This document shows positions 7,150-15,591 of a DNA stretch of 64,000 nt, one piece after another. This DNA comes from Macrococcoides bohemicum (GTDB taxonomy: Bacteria > Bacillota > Bacilli > Staphylococcales > Staphylococcaceae), in contig NZ_CM009973.1 in the NCBI RefSeq assembly GCF_003259675.1, positions 1 to 64,000 on the forward strand, in the 5' to 3' direction. The stretch's first letter is position 1; every line of letters begins with the position of its first letter. The notes beneath the pieces are model-generated. The model was given only the letters and a program-made list of their open reading frames with translations. It was not told where the DNA came from and did no database searches. A program made the position numbers and the translations under genes.

Positions 7150-7540
7150 AACAGTACGTTGAACTTTGACAATTAAAAAAGGGGACCAGATATAAAGTGT
7201 TGTAAGCACTTTATATCCTGATCACCAATAACTATTTGCGGTAGTCATTGGCTTATCCCCTCGTAAAACCTGTGCTATATAGGTATTAGATGCGAGCTAA
7301 TACTATATATACACAGTATCTAAATCATAAACTATTTAGTAAGTTTATTCAATGTGTTTTGACATGTAAAGTATATATATTTAACGAAAATATGTACAAC
7401 TGTCAAATTATTGAACTTTCTGTGTGTAGTTACCTTCTGTCTAAATAGTAGTTAGTGTATATAGATATTTTATGAGGACTGAGGATCTGTCGATGCTATT
7501 TTTAATAGTATTGGTGGGTCCTCTTTTTTAATTGTCAGAA
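7150..7540 (+). ncRNA. Large structured non-coding RNA candidate
   Basis: A 515-base stretch has no reading frame. Bases 7167-7187 are complementary to 7517-7537 over 21 positions with a single G:U pair, closing a domain of about 370 bases. Inside are strong hairpins: GATATAAAGTG/CACTTTATATC (7189-7217), CCAAT.ACTA/TAGT.ATTGG (7222-7250), and a long stem CTGTG..TATATA..GTATTAG with its complement (about 7270-7318). The loop of that stem (GCGAG) can pair with CTCG upstream. GTCCTC at 7518-7523 can alternatively pair with local GAGGAC and form an intrinsic terminator with TTTTTT. Identity unknown. Confidence 0.6.
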
Positions 7541-7605
7541 GCAACGGGATTTCCCACTGTTTGATAATTATATTTCTACCCCATAAAATATTTAAGGATG
7601 TGGAA

Positions 7606-7941
7606 ATGATGAAACTAGCAAGTTTTAATCCCAAAACACACATGCCAATTTATGATAAACATAGGATTGTAAGTGAAGGTGAAATATTACGTCATGGTTG
7701 GTATTTTAAAACATTTAATGATGAAGAGTATGTTTATATAGGCAATGATTTAGTATTAAAGATTTATAAATCACCTGCAAAGCAGATTAAAGAACATCCC
7801 GTTCCCAAACCACTTGCTGAAATCTTAAGTTATGTGAAACAAATTAGAAATCGTGATACTCAATTAATCTATGGTCGTAAATATCCTGGTCAGCAGTTAC
7901 GTAAAATATCAATACAAAAAAAGAATCGTAAATCGTCATAA
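7606..7941 (+). CDS. Hypothetical basic protein, 111 residues
   Basis: The start is taken at ATG 7606 (the next ATG, 7609, is equally possible), seven bases after AAGGA. The frame extends upstream to 7561 without a ribosome binding site. The protein is basic, with a KK/RK-rich C-terminus (KISIQKKNRKSS) that suggests nucleic-acid binding. It is flanked on both sides by gene-free, hairpin-rich stretches. No family is recognised. A role in binding the neighbouring RNAs is a speculation worth testing. Confidence 0.6.
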   Translation: MMKLASFNPKTHMPIYDKHRIVSEGEILRHGWYFKTFNDEEYVYIGNDLVLKIYKSPAKQIKEHPVPKPLAEILSYVKQIRNRDTQLIYGRKYPGQQLRKISIQKKNRKSS

Positions 7942-7955
7942 TATCCAAAATCAAT

Positions 7956-8388
7956 TCTAGTAGATTGATTTGTGAATACAATCAATTGTTTTCACAATAC
8001 TGTACATTGACAACTGAATAACATGTACGTGTGTTTATCTCTTAACTCCTGGAGATAATGAACAGTGTTTTCTGTGACATAAGAGCTAAGGCTATGGTAG
8101 GAGAGGTCTCAAAACATATTGCTATTTATCAATAGCAGTTATCAGTTATCTATAAACTGTTTATTCAACTGTATAATTTGCCACGATCCTAAAATTAAAA
8201 ATTTAGAATTCATTAATTTCATTCAAAAGGAGAGCAAATCTAGTATTGTGCAATGACAAAGAGTAATCTTTCGAGCATGATTTATATGGTTAAGGTTCAG
8301 GATTCAAAGCCAAAAATCCAGATCAGACCTAAATAAAAATAAAAACTTAAAAGAACATAAATATGTGTTTGCAAATCAATCTACTAGA
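7956..8388. ncRNA. Gene-free segment closed by 17-bp perfect inverted repeats
   Basis: Bases 7956-7972 are the exact complement of 8372-8388, enclosing about 400 bases without a reading frame. Internal pairings include TTATCTC/GAGATAA, CTCTTA/TAAGAG, TGCTATT/AATAGCA, and GGATT/AATCC near the right end. This is either a second large structured RNA closed by a terminal helix, or a small mobile element whose ends are these repeats. No flanking target duplication was noticed. Strand undetermined. Confidence 0.45.
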
Positions 8389-8401
8389 TACTTAAAACTT
8401 A

Positions 8402-9091
8402 ATGAAATATACAATCTTTATTACTATCAAGAAAGGATTGAGGAATTTGAAAGGAAAAAATCATTATTATACTAATGAAATAGAAGAAGCTATCAAAATA
8501 CTTATGAAAAGATTTGATAATTTATATCTACTTGAAGAACGTACAGGTATACCAATTGAAATACTTGTTGAATTGAAAGAGGAAAAAATGACCCTTGATG
8601 ATATTTCGACTGAAGTAGCATTGGAACTTTACTATATAGCAGTAGAATGTGGTTGTAATGAATCACAAACAAAAAATCAATTTCTTAATAAAAAGAATTA
8701 TGGTGCTTTACCAGCAACATTTATGATTACAAGTGATTATTTAATCATGTATAACAATCGTGAAGAATTAAAATTTACAATTGAAAATAATGACTTTAAT
8801 GAAACATTTATAGACATAATCAATAAATATTTAGAGGAACCTGCTAACGATAGAGGTTCTATTTTAATACAAAAAGATGGACGAATACTAGATTTGACTG
8901 ATTTTAATGTATTTATTGAGAGTGGGCGAAGTTCACCAGAAACAAATAAGGCATACCTATTTTTAAGAGGTTTATCTAAATTGTCTGATTTATCAATTCT
9001 TACAAAGTTGTTAATGTATAAGACACTAATATATGATTTTAGACTAGACAAATTAATGAATAAAGATAGTGAGAAGGTGGTTAAATTATGA
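8402..9091 (+). CDS. Hypothetical protein, 229 residues
   Basis: A long open frame with the codon use of its neighbours. The ATG at 8402 has no clear ribosome binding site; TTG 8447 (after AAAGGATTGAGG) is a plausible alternative start. Residues 45-80 (EERTGIPIEILVELKEEKM, then ISTEVALELYYIAVEC) resemble a helical DNA-binding or scaffold domain. The C-terminal part is mixed alpha/beta. It overlaps the next small gene by four bases (ATGA). No known family. Confidence 0.6.
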   Translation: MKYTIFITIKKGLRNLKGKNHYYTNEIEEAIKILMKRFDNLYLLEERTGIPIEILVELKEEKMTLDDISTEVALELYYIAVECGCNESQTKNQFLNKKNYGALPATFMITSDYLIMYNNREELKFTIENNDFNETFIDIINKYLEEPANDRGSILIQKDGRILDLTDFNVFIESGRSSPETNKAYLFLRGLSKLSDLSILTKLLMYKTLIYDFRLDKLMNKDSEKVVKL

Positions 9092-9243
9092 TTATCATTG
9101 TTGTTTTGTTGAGTTTAGCATGTCTTGTTCTTCTATATTATAATTATCATCTAATTAATGAAGTAGAAACGATGAAGTTTAATCTTATTAGAGCAAATAA
9201 AGCAGTTTCAAAAGCTATTAAACAAGGGTATAAAATATATTAA
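9088..9243 (+). CDS. Small membrane protein, 51 residues
   Basis: Its ATG overlaps the stop of the preceding gene (ATGA), and GAGAAGGTGG lies upstream. Residues 2-18 (IIIVVLLSLACLVLLYY) form one membrane helix, followed by a basic amphipathic tail. Translationally coupled to the 229-residue protein, so probably a partner. Function unknown. Confidence 0.6.
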   Translation: MIIIVVLLSLACLVLLYYNYHLINEVETMKFNLIRANKAVSKAIKQGYKIY

Positions 9244-9256
9244 GTGAGGTGATTTC

Positions 9257-9571
9257 ATGTCTAACAAGATAAAGCATTTGTTTAGATTTTCAGATATTAA
9301 CAAATTATCTGAAAGAGATCGTAAACTATTATTAGTGATACACTTAAATAATGGCACATGTATTCACGAAGTTTTAAATGAAAATGATGCTGAAAAAGTA
9401 CTAGATACAATCTTTTTAATGTCTGATAAAGCGTTAATAAGAATTCAAAAAAGTAATGGGAAAAATCATGTTGTTAAAGTCGGATGTATCGTTTCAGCGA
9501 AAACAATCCCAGTGAGAAACATATTAGATATCAATAAGTATCTAGAGTATGAAATGGATATGAGTAGTTAA
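9257..9571 (+). CDS. Hypothetical protein, 104 residues
   Basis: ATG after AAGTGAGGTGATTTC, 13 bases behind the membrane peptide and in the same operon. Beta-rich soluble protein with LVIHLNNGTCIHEVL and VKVGCIVSAKTIPV strands, suggesting a small barrel-like fold. No motif is recognised. A strong intrinsic terminator follows immediately. Confidence 0.65.
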   Translation: MSNKIKHLFRFSDINKLSERDRKLLLVIHLNNGTCIHEVLNENDAEKVLDTIFLMSDKALIRIQKSNGKNHVVKVGCIVSAKTIPVRNILDINKYLEYEMDMSS

Positions 9572-9572
9572 A

Positions 9573-9611
9573 AAGAGCCCTTAGATTAAATACATTATCT
9601 AAGGGCTTTTA
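9573..9611 (+). terminator. Intrinsic terminator
   Basis: AAAGAGCCCTTAGAT pairs with ATCTAAGGGCTTTT across a short loop, directly after the stop at 9571. It closes the 8402-9571 operon. Confidence 0.85.
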
Positions 9612-9635
9612 ATATTGAATGGGGGTATAAAGTTT

Positions 9636-9992
9636 ATGAATAAAGAAGTATATTATTATTTCTTGAAAAATGGTGAAGAATCAGTCATAGATTATATATA
9701 TAATCAGAATATTATAGAATCAATTTCATATGATTTTTATCAAGGTAAAAAATCAGGTGCTATTATAAAAGAAGTTGATTATACTAATTCAAACATAACT
9801 TTGTGGGCTGATTCAGAAGGTGAACTGAGAAAACTTATTAAGAGAGAAAAAGATTATTGGAATGATTTTTCAAAACAAATAAAGAAAGATGACGATTTTC
9901 ATTATATTCAGTTTGAAAAACTAAGCAATCAATTTAATATAAACGGTACTATATTTATTCTAAATCTTTTAGATCAAATCTCTTATCCGTAG
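9636..9992 (+). CDS. Hypothetical protein, 118 residues
   Basis: The start is ATG 9636, ten bases after GGGGG; an in-frame TTG at 9615 is less likely. Acidic and aromatic-rich protein (VYYYFLKNGEESVIDYIYNQ), soluble. It converges on and overlaps the 3' end of the minus-strand gene at 9955 by 38 bases. No family is recognised. Confidence 0.6.
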   Translation: MNKEVYYYFLKNGEESVIDYIYNQNIIESISYDFYQGKKSGAIIKEVDYTNSNITLWADSEGELRKLIKREKDYWNDFSKQIKKDDDFHYIQFEKLSNQFNINGTIFILNLLDQISYP

Positions 9993-10542
9993 GCACATGA
10001 GAATAGTTTATAGAAATATTTTTATCTTTTGTAGATTCATAGATATCTGGAAACAAAAGTTGTGTCTTTGCTAAATTTTTCGTTGTTCTTGACCCAACGG
10101 GTTTTGATTTTCCCTTATTCACTTTATCCCAATTCGTAAAGCTGAGATAATATATCTTTTCACTTTCCTCTATGTTAACAAAATTATAAACTTGTTTACG
10201 TTCGTTATCAGAAAGTATTTTTACTTCGTTAGGTAGTTTCTTAGATAAATGTTCTAATAAACTGATAAGACTAAAGTTTCCTTTTCCATATTTAATATTA
10301 AAAAATTTATATATCTCGCTAAATTTATTTTCGATATTTAATATAAACCCTTTTTTTACATCGATCTTTAAAACACATGCATCATATTTTCTAATAAAAA
10401 TAATTTCAAATGGGTTATCTTGAATTGAGAAGATACAATCAGCTTCAATATTATTGAAGTTAATACTAAATGTTTGAAAATAGATTTTATTATTACGCAT
10501 ATCAATATAAAGGTTTTTAATTGAATTATAGAAGTTACTCAC
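9955..10542 (-). CDS. Hypothetical protein, 195 residues
   Basis: The GTG start at 10542 is chosen because AATTGGTGG lies seven bases before it; the frame could extend to a TTG at 10584, but that lies inside the 10577-10609 hairpin. The protein is rich in strands and Lys/Asn and has the segment GSRTTKNLAKTQLLFPDIYE. It is one of the few minus-strand genes in this half of the window, and its convergent neighbour overlaps it. No family is recognised. Confidence 0.6.
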   Translation of the reverse strand: MSNFYNSIKNLYIDMRNNKIYFQTFSINFNNIEADCIFSIQDNPFEIIFIRKYDACVLKIDVKKGFILNIENKFSEIYKFFNIKYGKGNFSLISLLEHLSKKLPNEVKILSDNERKQVYNFVNIEESEKIYYLSFTNWDKVNKGKSKPVGSRTTKNLAKTQLLFPDIYESTKDKNISINYSHVPTDKRFDLKDLE

Positions 10543-10576
10543 ATTAACACCACCAATTAAATATTTTATTACATTA

Positions 10577-10609
10577 TACCCCAATTACTAATTCAACTGT
10601 AATTGGGGT
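10577..10609. terminator. Palindromic hairpin between divergent genes
   Basis: ACCCCAATTAC pairs perfectly with GTAATTGGGGT across a 10-base loop, then TTTT. It sits between the 5' ends of the 9955 (minus) and 10634 (plus) genes. It is too close to both starts for an ordinary terminator, so it could be an operator or attenuator for the 10634 gene. Confidence 0.5.
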
Positions 10610-10633
10610 TTTTATTATGAAAGGAGTAATTGA

Positions 10634-10876
10634 ATGGCATCAACGCAAATAGATAAAGAAGAGTTAGAAAAAAAGTTTGATGAAATTTGTTTAAAGAAAA
10701 GACTAGATCTTACGCAACCGTTGAAGTTAGCGATTTGGAATAGATTTCAGATTCTTCATGTAGGAACTAGAACCAGAAAGGACTTAGATATAGTCGTTTC
10801 TCAACTTAGTAATAAAAATAAGATTGTCAGAAGTAGTTATGCAAATCATTTGTGGGATAAATGTTCTTTTAAGTAA
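10634..10876 (+). CDS. Hypothetical basic protein, 80 residues
   Basis: ATG preceded by GAAAGGAGTAATTGA. Predicted mostly helical and basic (KKRLDLTQPLKLAIWNRFQI), possibly nucleic-acid binding. It heads a run of very small genes leading to the secreted protein at 11135. No family is recognised. Confidence 0.55.
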   Translation: MASTQIDKEELEKKFDEICLKKRLDLTQPLKLAIWNRFQILHVGTRTRKDLDIVVSQLSNKNKIVRSSYANHLWDKCSFK

Positions 10877-10915
10877 TTAGAAATGAGATGAAAATTATTG
10901 AAAGGAGGAAATAAT

Positions 10916-11059
10916 ATGAATTCATTTCCGTTTTTTACAGAAAGCGATAGAGAGAATTTTTTAAAAGAACTGAAAGGAAAATTGTTAGACATAGAATATA
11001 CATCACCTTTCACAGAATGTGGTGTTATATATGTCAAAGAAAATGATAGAAAGGAATGA
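10916..11059 (+). CDS. Small hypothetical protein, 47 residues
   Basis: A very strong AAAGGAGGAAATAAT precedes the ATG. The product is short and charged (begins MNSFPFFTESDRENFLKELK), with no membrane segment. The ribosome binding site and the operon position are the only support for expression. Confidence 0.45.
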   Translation: MNSFPFFTESDRENFLKELKGKLLDIEYTSPFTECGVIYVKENDRKE

Positions 11060-11064
11060 TTAAA

Positions 11065-11121
11065 ATGAGAACTCCAAGATCACCTACAATAACAGATATT
11101 TTATATAAGACAAACATATAA
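11065..11121 (+). CDS. Very short peptide, 18 residues
   Basis: AAAGGAATGATTAAA precedes an ATG opening 18 codons (MRTPRSPTITDILYKTNI). It starts six bases after the previous stop and ends 14 bases before the next ATG. It may be a leader peptide or may only pass ribosomes along; it may equally be chance. Confidence 0.25.
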   Translation: MRTPRSPTITDILYKTNI

Positions 11122-11134
11122 GTAGGAGGGTTAT

Positions 11135-12028
11135 ATGAAAAACAGTATTAGAGTTAAAGTGACACTATCAATTGTATTATTGATGGTGTTTTTTAATGGT
11201 GTTGTAGAAGCATACACATATGGCAAATTTTATTACCATCCGGGTGTTCAAGAAAATCGATATGAGAAATTACCTTATGCACCAACCCTTCCAACCACAT
11301 CTAAGGCATTCGATGATTCACCTCAAGGTTATAAAGATGGTTGTCATGCCAATAAGCATACTTCAAAAATTAAGGTTTGTACTTATGGCGTGAAAAAAGG
11401 TTACAAACACACAGTAGCTGTTATAGGGGACTCTCATTCAGGACATTGGTTAGGCGCTTTACAAAAGATAGCTAGTAAACAAAGTATAAGAATCATTTAT
11501 GCAACTAAGAGTGGCTGTGCAATGAGTTCTAAAGTAAGAAAAGATTATCCAACATGTACAACATGGAATAAAAATCTCATACCAACAATCATGAAGTATA
11601 AACCTGATTTAGTACTGACAAAAGCAGATACAAATACAGTTGGTACTGGCGAAAAAAAATATGACTATGGAATGGTTGATAAATTTAAAGAATTAAATAG
11701 ATATGGTGTAAAGGTATTTGCAATCAAAAATACAATGTATTTTCCTGAAGATTCTATTAAATGTATCAAAAAATATGGACGACATTCGGTAAAGTGCAAA
11801 GTATCACGAGCAAATATAGAAAAAAATCCTGAATGGTTAAAAACATTAAAAGCGCAACCGAACGTTAAATATGTTGATTATGCAGATTTAATTTGTGATA
11901 AGAAATATTGTAGTCCAACTCAAGGTAACGTAATTATTGTTAGAGATAGACACCATTTAACAAATACTTACTCAAAAACGTTTAGTTACTATTTAGCAAG
12001 AGATTTAATGCCATTTTTACGCAAGTAA
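11135..12028 (+). CDS. Secreted SGNH-type hydrolase domain protein
   Basis: 297 residues, ATG after GTAGGAGGG. The first 27 residues are a signal peptide or membrane anchor (VTLSIVLLMVFFNGVVEA). AVIGDSHSGHW at about 95-105 is the SGNH nucleophile block, and DRHHLT near residue 271 supplies the Asp and His of the triad. The domain is of the kind found C-terminal to OatA/OafB-type membrane acyltransferases, which O-acetylate wall polymers; here it stands alone with its own export signal. It directly precedes the adhesin gene, so it may modify the wall or the adhesin. Confidence 0.75.
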   Translation: MKNSIRVKVTLSIVLLMVFFNGVVEAYTYGKFYYHPGVQENRYEKLPYAPTLPTTSKAFDDSPQGYKDGCHANKHTSKIKVCTYGVKKGYKHTVAVIGDSHSGHWLGALQKIASKQSIRIIYATKSGCAMSSKVRKDYPTCTTWNKNLIPTIMKYKPDLVLTKADTNTVGTGEKKYDYGMVDKFKELNRYGVKVFAIKNTMYFPEDSIKCIKKYGRHSVKCKVSRANIEKNPEWLKTLKAQPNVKYVDYADLICDKKYCSPTQGNVIIVRDRHHLTNTYSKTFSYYLARDLMPFLRK

Positions 12029-12064
12029 GGTACGACAAAAAAATAATTGACTAGGAGAAATAAC

Positions 12065-15000
12065 ATGAAAAAAAATAAAACAAATAACAAGGTAAATACA
12101 TCAAAAGTCACTAAACTTATCATCGCATCGGGCATTTTAGCAGTACCTTTAATGCCTAACACGGCTCATGGTGCAACACAGACCATCTTAGATGCTCCAA
12201 ATGCATCACTTCCAACAGCAACAGATAAAGCAGGTGCTAAGTATGAGTTTATTGCGCAGTTTAATCCTGAATTAACTAAAGTTGAAGAATTTGGGGGTAA
12301 ATGGGAAGCGTTTACCATCAACGGAAATGATTCAAAATATACTACAATCATCAATCCAACTGATACTCAAAAAGGAAATATAGGAGTTAAATATACAAAC
12401 GTAGGTATCTTTAATGGTAAACAGATAGATTTGAAGATTACAATAACGGATTGGAAACATAGTTATGCTAACGATACAGGACGTATATCTTTTGGTAATA
12501 ATGAAATTGCATTCTTACATCGTGGATATGAAAATGTAGATTACAAGTTACAATATTTAGACCATGAAACGCAACAACCGGTTAAAGTAGATGGATTTAT
12601 GACGGTTAAAGATATTGATGAGAATCAAAAATTAACATTTGATAGTCAAACTATGCAAAGTATCGACCAGATATATGTTCCAACAAAGGATACAAAAGTT
12701 CTCTATAAAGCTAATTCAGACGGTAGTGCAGATTTTTATTCTGAATTATATGGTAATGACGGAGATACTTGGCATTTTGACCCAAAAGACCCAAACGAGT
12801 TAAGAGGAGATTTTACTTTTATGTATTCCGGCACTGATACGCTTAATATCTCGTGGGGATGGCAGTATACTGATGAAGAAAAGAAAGCTAATGCTGAAAA
12901 AACCCCTGATATAAAAGATTGGGCGGAGGACTCATATTTAGGTGCTTATCTAAATTACAGTGCGTTAAAGCCTGTAGCAACAGAAATTTTAAAACCTACG
13001 AAATTAGTAAGTGATGCAGATGAGAAACAAAAAAATAGCACTACATTAAACGCTATGAATGAATCATTAATCTATGAGGTAACGCATACAGTACCTTTAG
13101 AAACAGAAGAATTTTACTATGAGTCATACGAAATTAAAGATACATTAAATAATGTATTACAGTTAAACGGTGATGTAAAAGTAGTCAATGAATTAAACAA
13201 AGACGTAACATCACAATTTACGATTACAACGTCGGGTCAAAATATCAACGCTGAGGCGAAAGGTGATTTCGTATTAAGCGATGCATTCTATAATCACACA
13301 TACAAATTGGTGATTCCGGCAAAAGTTAAAGCCGGTGCGGACTTATCTACAATTTTAAAAGATGGCGTATACACAGTACCGAATACTGCGAAAGTAACAG
13401 TTGATGGTAAAGATGTATCATCAAATGCTGTTGATTCTAAATTAACACCAACGAAAAACTTAATTGATAAAGGTATCGTTAGTGGCGACAAGTTAGTAGA
13501 CAGTATGAACGTAAAACGTAATACTGAGTACAAATATAATGTTGATTTAACAGTAAGTAATGACCCGATGATTAAATCACTTGCATTAAAAGATGATTTA
13601 GTTGACGAATTAGATTACGTATCAGCAAAAGTTTTAGATTCAACAGGTAAAGACATTACGGCTGAGGGTACTTTAACAACTGACGCAACAACAGAACTTG
13701 TGACATGGACAGCAAAAGACCCGTCAAAATACATCGGTAAAAAATTAAAACTTGAGATTACATCAAAAGTAAAAGCCGGTGCAGATTTATCAAAATACAA
13801 ACAGGCAGACGGCACATTTGTATTACCGAATACAGCAAGTGCAATCATCAATGGTGGCACACCTATTAACTCAGACACAGTAAAAGTAATCGTACCACAA
13901 GACCCAACGTTCAAAATTGGGGACACAGTATGGAATGATATTGATAAAGACAACGTTGTTGATGCGACAGAAAAAGGTATTCCGAATGCGAAAGTTGAAG
14001 TAAAAGATAGCACAGGTAAAGTGATTAAAACAACAACAACAAATGCAGATGGTAAATACTCAGTGGTTGATTTACCAAAAGGTGAATATACAGTCACATT
14101 CACACCACCAACAGGATATACGCCAGTTGATAAAGCAAAGTTAACACAGACGATTACCTTAGATAAAGATAATTTGGATGTAGATTTAGGTTTAATCGTG
14201 CCTGTAGTACCACCAGCACCAAAAGATCCGACTAAAACAGTAGTTGATAAATCAGTTTTAGATGCGAATGAAAAAGAAGTAGATGCAACAGAAGTTAAAA
14301 AAGCAACTGATTACAAGTATCGTGTTAATACAACAATTACTGATAAGAAAGACATCAAATCATTAGAGATTCAAGATGACTTGGAAGATGTATTAGAAGT
14401 AAAAACAGCGAAAGTGCTTGATATGGATGGCAAGGACATTACAGCTGAAGGAACACTAACAATCGATAAAGAAAAAGAAATCATTTCATGGAAAGCAAAA
14501 GAACCAGCAAAATATGCAGGTCAAAAGTTAGTACTTGAGGTAGTAGCACAAGTTAAGAAAGATGCTGATTTATCCAAATACACAGATAAAGACGGAAATA
14601 TCGTGATTCCTAATACAGCGAATGTGATTGTTGATGGAACAACTACACCATCAGATAAAGTAGATGTTACTGTACCAAAAGATCCATCAAAGACAGTGAT
14701 TAAAAAGACTGTAAGTGAAAGTACATTGGAATTAGGACAACCATATAATTACACAGTCGAAACAACAATTACTGATGATAAGAATGTTAAAGAAGTAACA
14801 CTTATTGATGACCTGGAAGATGTATTAGAAGCAAAAACAGCAAAAGTCCTTGATAAGGATGGCAAGGACATTACAGCTGAAGGAATCTTAACGATTGACG
14901 AAGAGAAAGAAATCATCACATGGAAAGCAAAAGATGGCAGTAAGTATGTCGGTCAAAAATTAACATTAGCAATTGATACATTCATCAAGAAAGATGCAGA

Positions 15001-15490
15001 TTTAAGTAAGTATACAAGTGAAGATGGAAAGGTTGTAATCCCGAATACTGCTAAAACAATCGTTGGAATTGATAAAGACGGTAAAATTGTAGAAGAAGAA
15101 ATTGAATCAAATAAGGTAGACGTTACAACTACACCTAAAGTCGAAGAACCAACAACAGAAGAACCGACAACAGAAGAACCGACAACAGAGACACCTACAA
15201 CAGAGACACCTACAACAGAGACACCTACAACAGAGACACCTACAACAGAGACACCTACAACAGAGACACCTACAACAGAGACACCTACAACAGAGAAATC
15301 TGAATCAAATAATACAGATATTGTAACTTCTGAAAGTCCAAAATCAGATGAAATAAAAAAACCTTCAAACAGCATATTACCTGACACAGGTAATGAATCA
15401 TTAAACTATTTATTATATGCAGGTGTGCCGATATTATTGATTGGGGCAGTTGGTTATATGGTTTACAGAAGAAAATCAGAAGAACTGTAG
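12065..15490 (+). CDS. LPXTG cell-wall-anchored adhesin with isopeptide/CNA-B domains
   Basis: The start is ATG 12065, after CTAGGAGAAAT (an upstream TTG at 12047 is less likely); 1141 residues. A signal peptide ends near residue 37 (NTAHGA). An adhesive N-terminal region (about 40-310) is followed by four related domains of about 130 residues (from 313, 470, 722 and 865), each with DLV/DLEDVL and KVLDxDGKDITAEG motifs typical of isopeptide-forming fimbrial domains. A CNA-B/SdrD-type B domain (KIGDTVWNDIDKDNVVDATE, GKYSVVDLPKGEYTVTF) lies at about 614-708. A TTETP spacer, LPDTG at about 1104, a membrane helix and a YRRKSEEL tail make it a sortase substrate. A sortase gene lies at 41497. Confidence 0.92.
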   Translation: MKKNKTNNKVNTSKVTKLIIASGILAVPLMPNTAHGATQTILDAPNASLPTATDKAGAKYEFIAQFNPELTKVEEFGGKWEAFTINGNDSKYTTIINPTDTQKGNIGVKYTNVGIFNGKQIDLKITITDWKHSYANDTGRISFGNNEIAFLHRGYENVDYKLQYLDHETQQPVKVDGFMTVKDIDENQKLTFDSQTMQSIDQIYVPTKDTKVLYKANSDGSADFYSELYGNDGDTWHFDPKDPNELRGDFTFMYSGTDTLNISWGWQYTDEEKKANAEKTPDIKDWAEDSYLGAYLNYSALKPVATEILKPTKLVSDADEKQKNSTTLNAMNESLIYEVTHTVPLETEEFYYESYEIKDTLNNVLQLNGDVKVVNELNKDVTSQFTITTSGQNINAEAKGDFVLSDAFYNHTYKLVIPAKVKAGADLSTILKDGVYTVPNTAKVTVDGKDVSSNAVDSKLTPTKNLIDKGIVSGDKLVDSMNVKRNTEYKYNVDLTVSNDPMIKSLALKDDLVDELDYVSAKVLDSTGKDITAEGTLTTDATTELVTWTAKDPSKYIGKKLKLEITSKVKAGADLSKYKQADGTFVLPNTASAIINGGTPINSDTVKVIVPQDPTFKIGDTVWNDIDKDNVVDATEKGIPNAKVEVKDSTGKVIKTTTTNADGKYSVVDLPKGEYTVTFTPPTGYTPVDKAKLTQTITLDKDNLDVDLGLIVPVVPPAPKDPTKTVVDKSVLDANEKEVDATEVKKATDYKYRVNTTITDKKDIKSLEIQDDLEDVLEVKTAKVLDMDGKDITAEGTLTIDKEKEIISWKAKEPAKYAGQKLVLEVVAQVKKDADLSKYTDKDGNIVIPNTANVIVDGTTTPSDKVDVTVPKDPSKTVIKKTVSESTLELGQPYNYTVETTITDDKNVKEVTLIDDLEDVLEAKTAKVLDKDGKDITAEGILTIDEEKEIITWKAKDGSKYVGQKLTLAIDTFIKKDADLSKYTSEDGKVVIPNTAKTIVGIDKDGKIVEEEIESNKVDVTTTPKVEEPTTEEPTTEEPTTETPTTETPTTETPTTETPTTETPTTETPTTETPTTEKSESNNTDIVTSESPKSDEIKKPSNSILPDTGNESLNYLLYAGVPILLIGAVGYMVYRRKSEEL
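15152..15295 (+). repeat. 15-bp tandem repeats in the adhesin wall spacer
   Basis: Two copies of ACAACAGAAGAACCG are followed by seven nearly identical copies of ACAACAGAGACACCT and a partial copy. They encode TTEEP/TTETP. The near-identity at DNA level means copy number can change by slippage, which would alter how far the adhesin extends from the wall. Confidence 0.9.
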
Positions 15491-15498
15491 TAGATTTT

Positions 15499-15534
15499 GA
15501 AAAGAGACATTCCCTATGAATGTCTCTTTTTTCA
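15499..15534 (+). terminator. Intrinsic terminator after the adhesin
   Basis: AAAGAGACATT pairs with AATGTCTCTTTTTT around CCCTATG, eight bases after the adhesin stop. It separates the adhesin from the T4SS operon. Confidence 0.85.
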
Positions 15535-15591
15535 TTAAAAGGGGTGATGCAATTAAAACAGATAATAATAAAAAAAAGGAGGGTTGCAAAC

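Noticed and set aside
7474-7540. T-box riboswitch
   Set aside because: The region ends in a terminator with competing pairing, but the T-box consensus (AGGGTGGnACCGCG) is absent and the downstream gene is not amino-acid related.
10543-10584. Extended start (TTG 10584) for the minus-strand gene at 9955
   Set aside because: It lies inside the arms of a strong hairpin and has no ribosome binding site; GTG 10542 has one.
14953-15387. Minus-strand frame rich in VVGVSVVGV
   Set aside because: It is the antisense of the TTETP repeats of the adhesin; the plus-strand gene is unmistakable.
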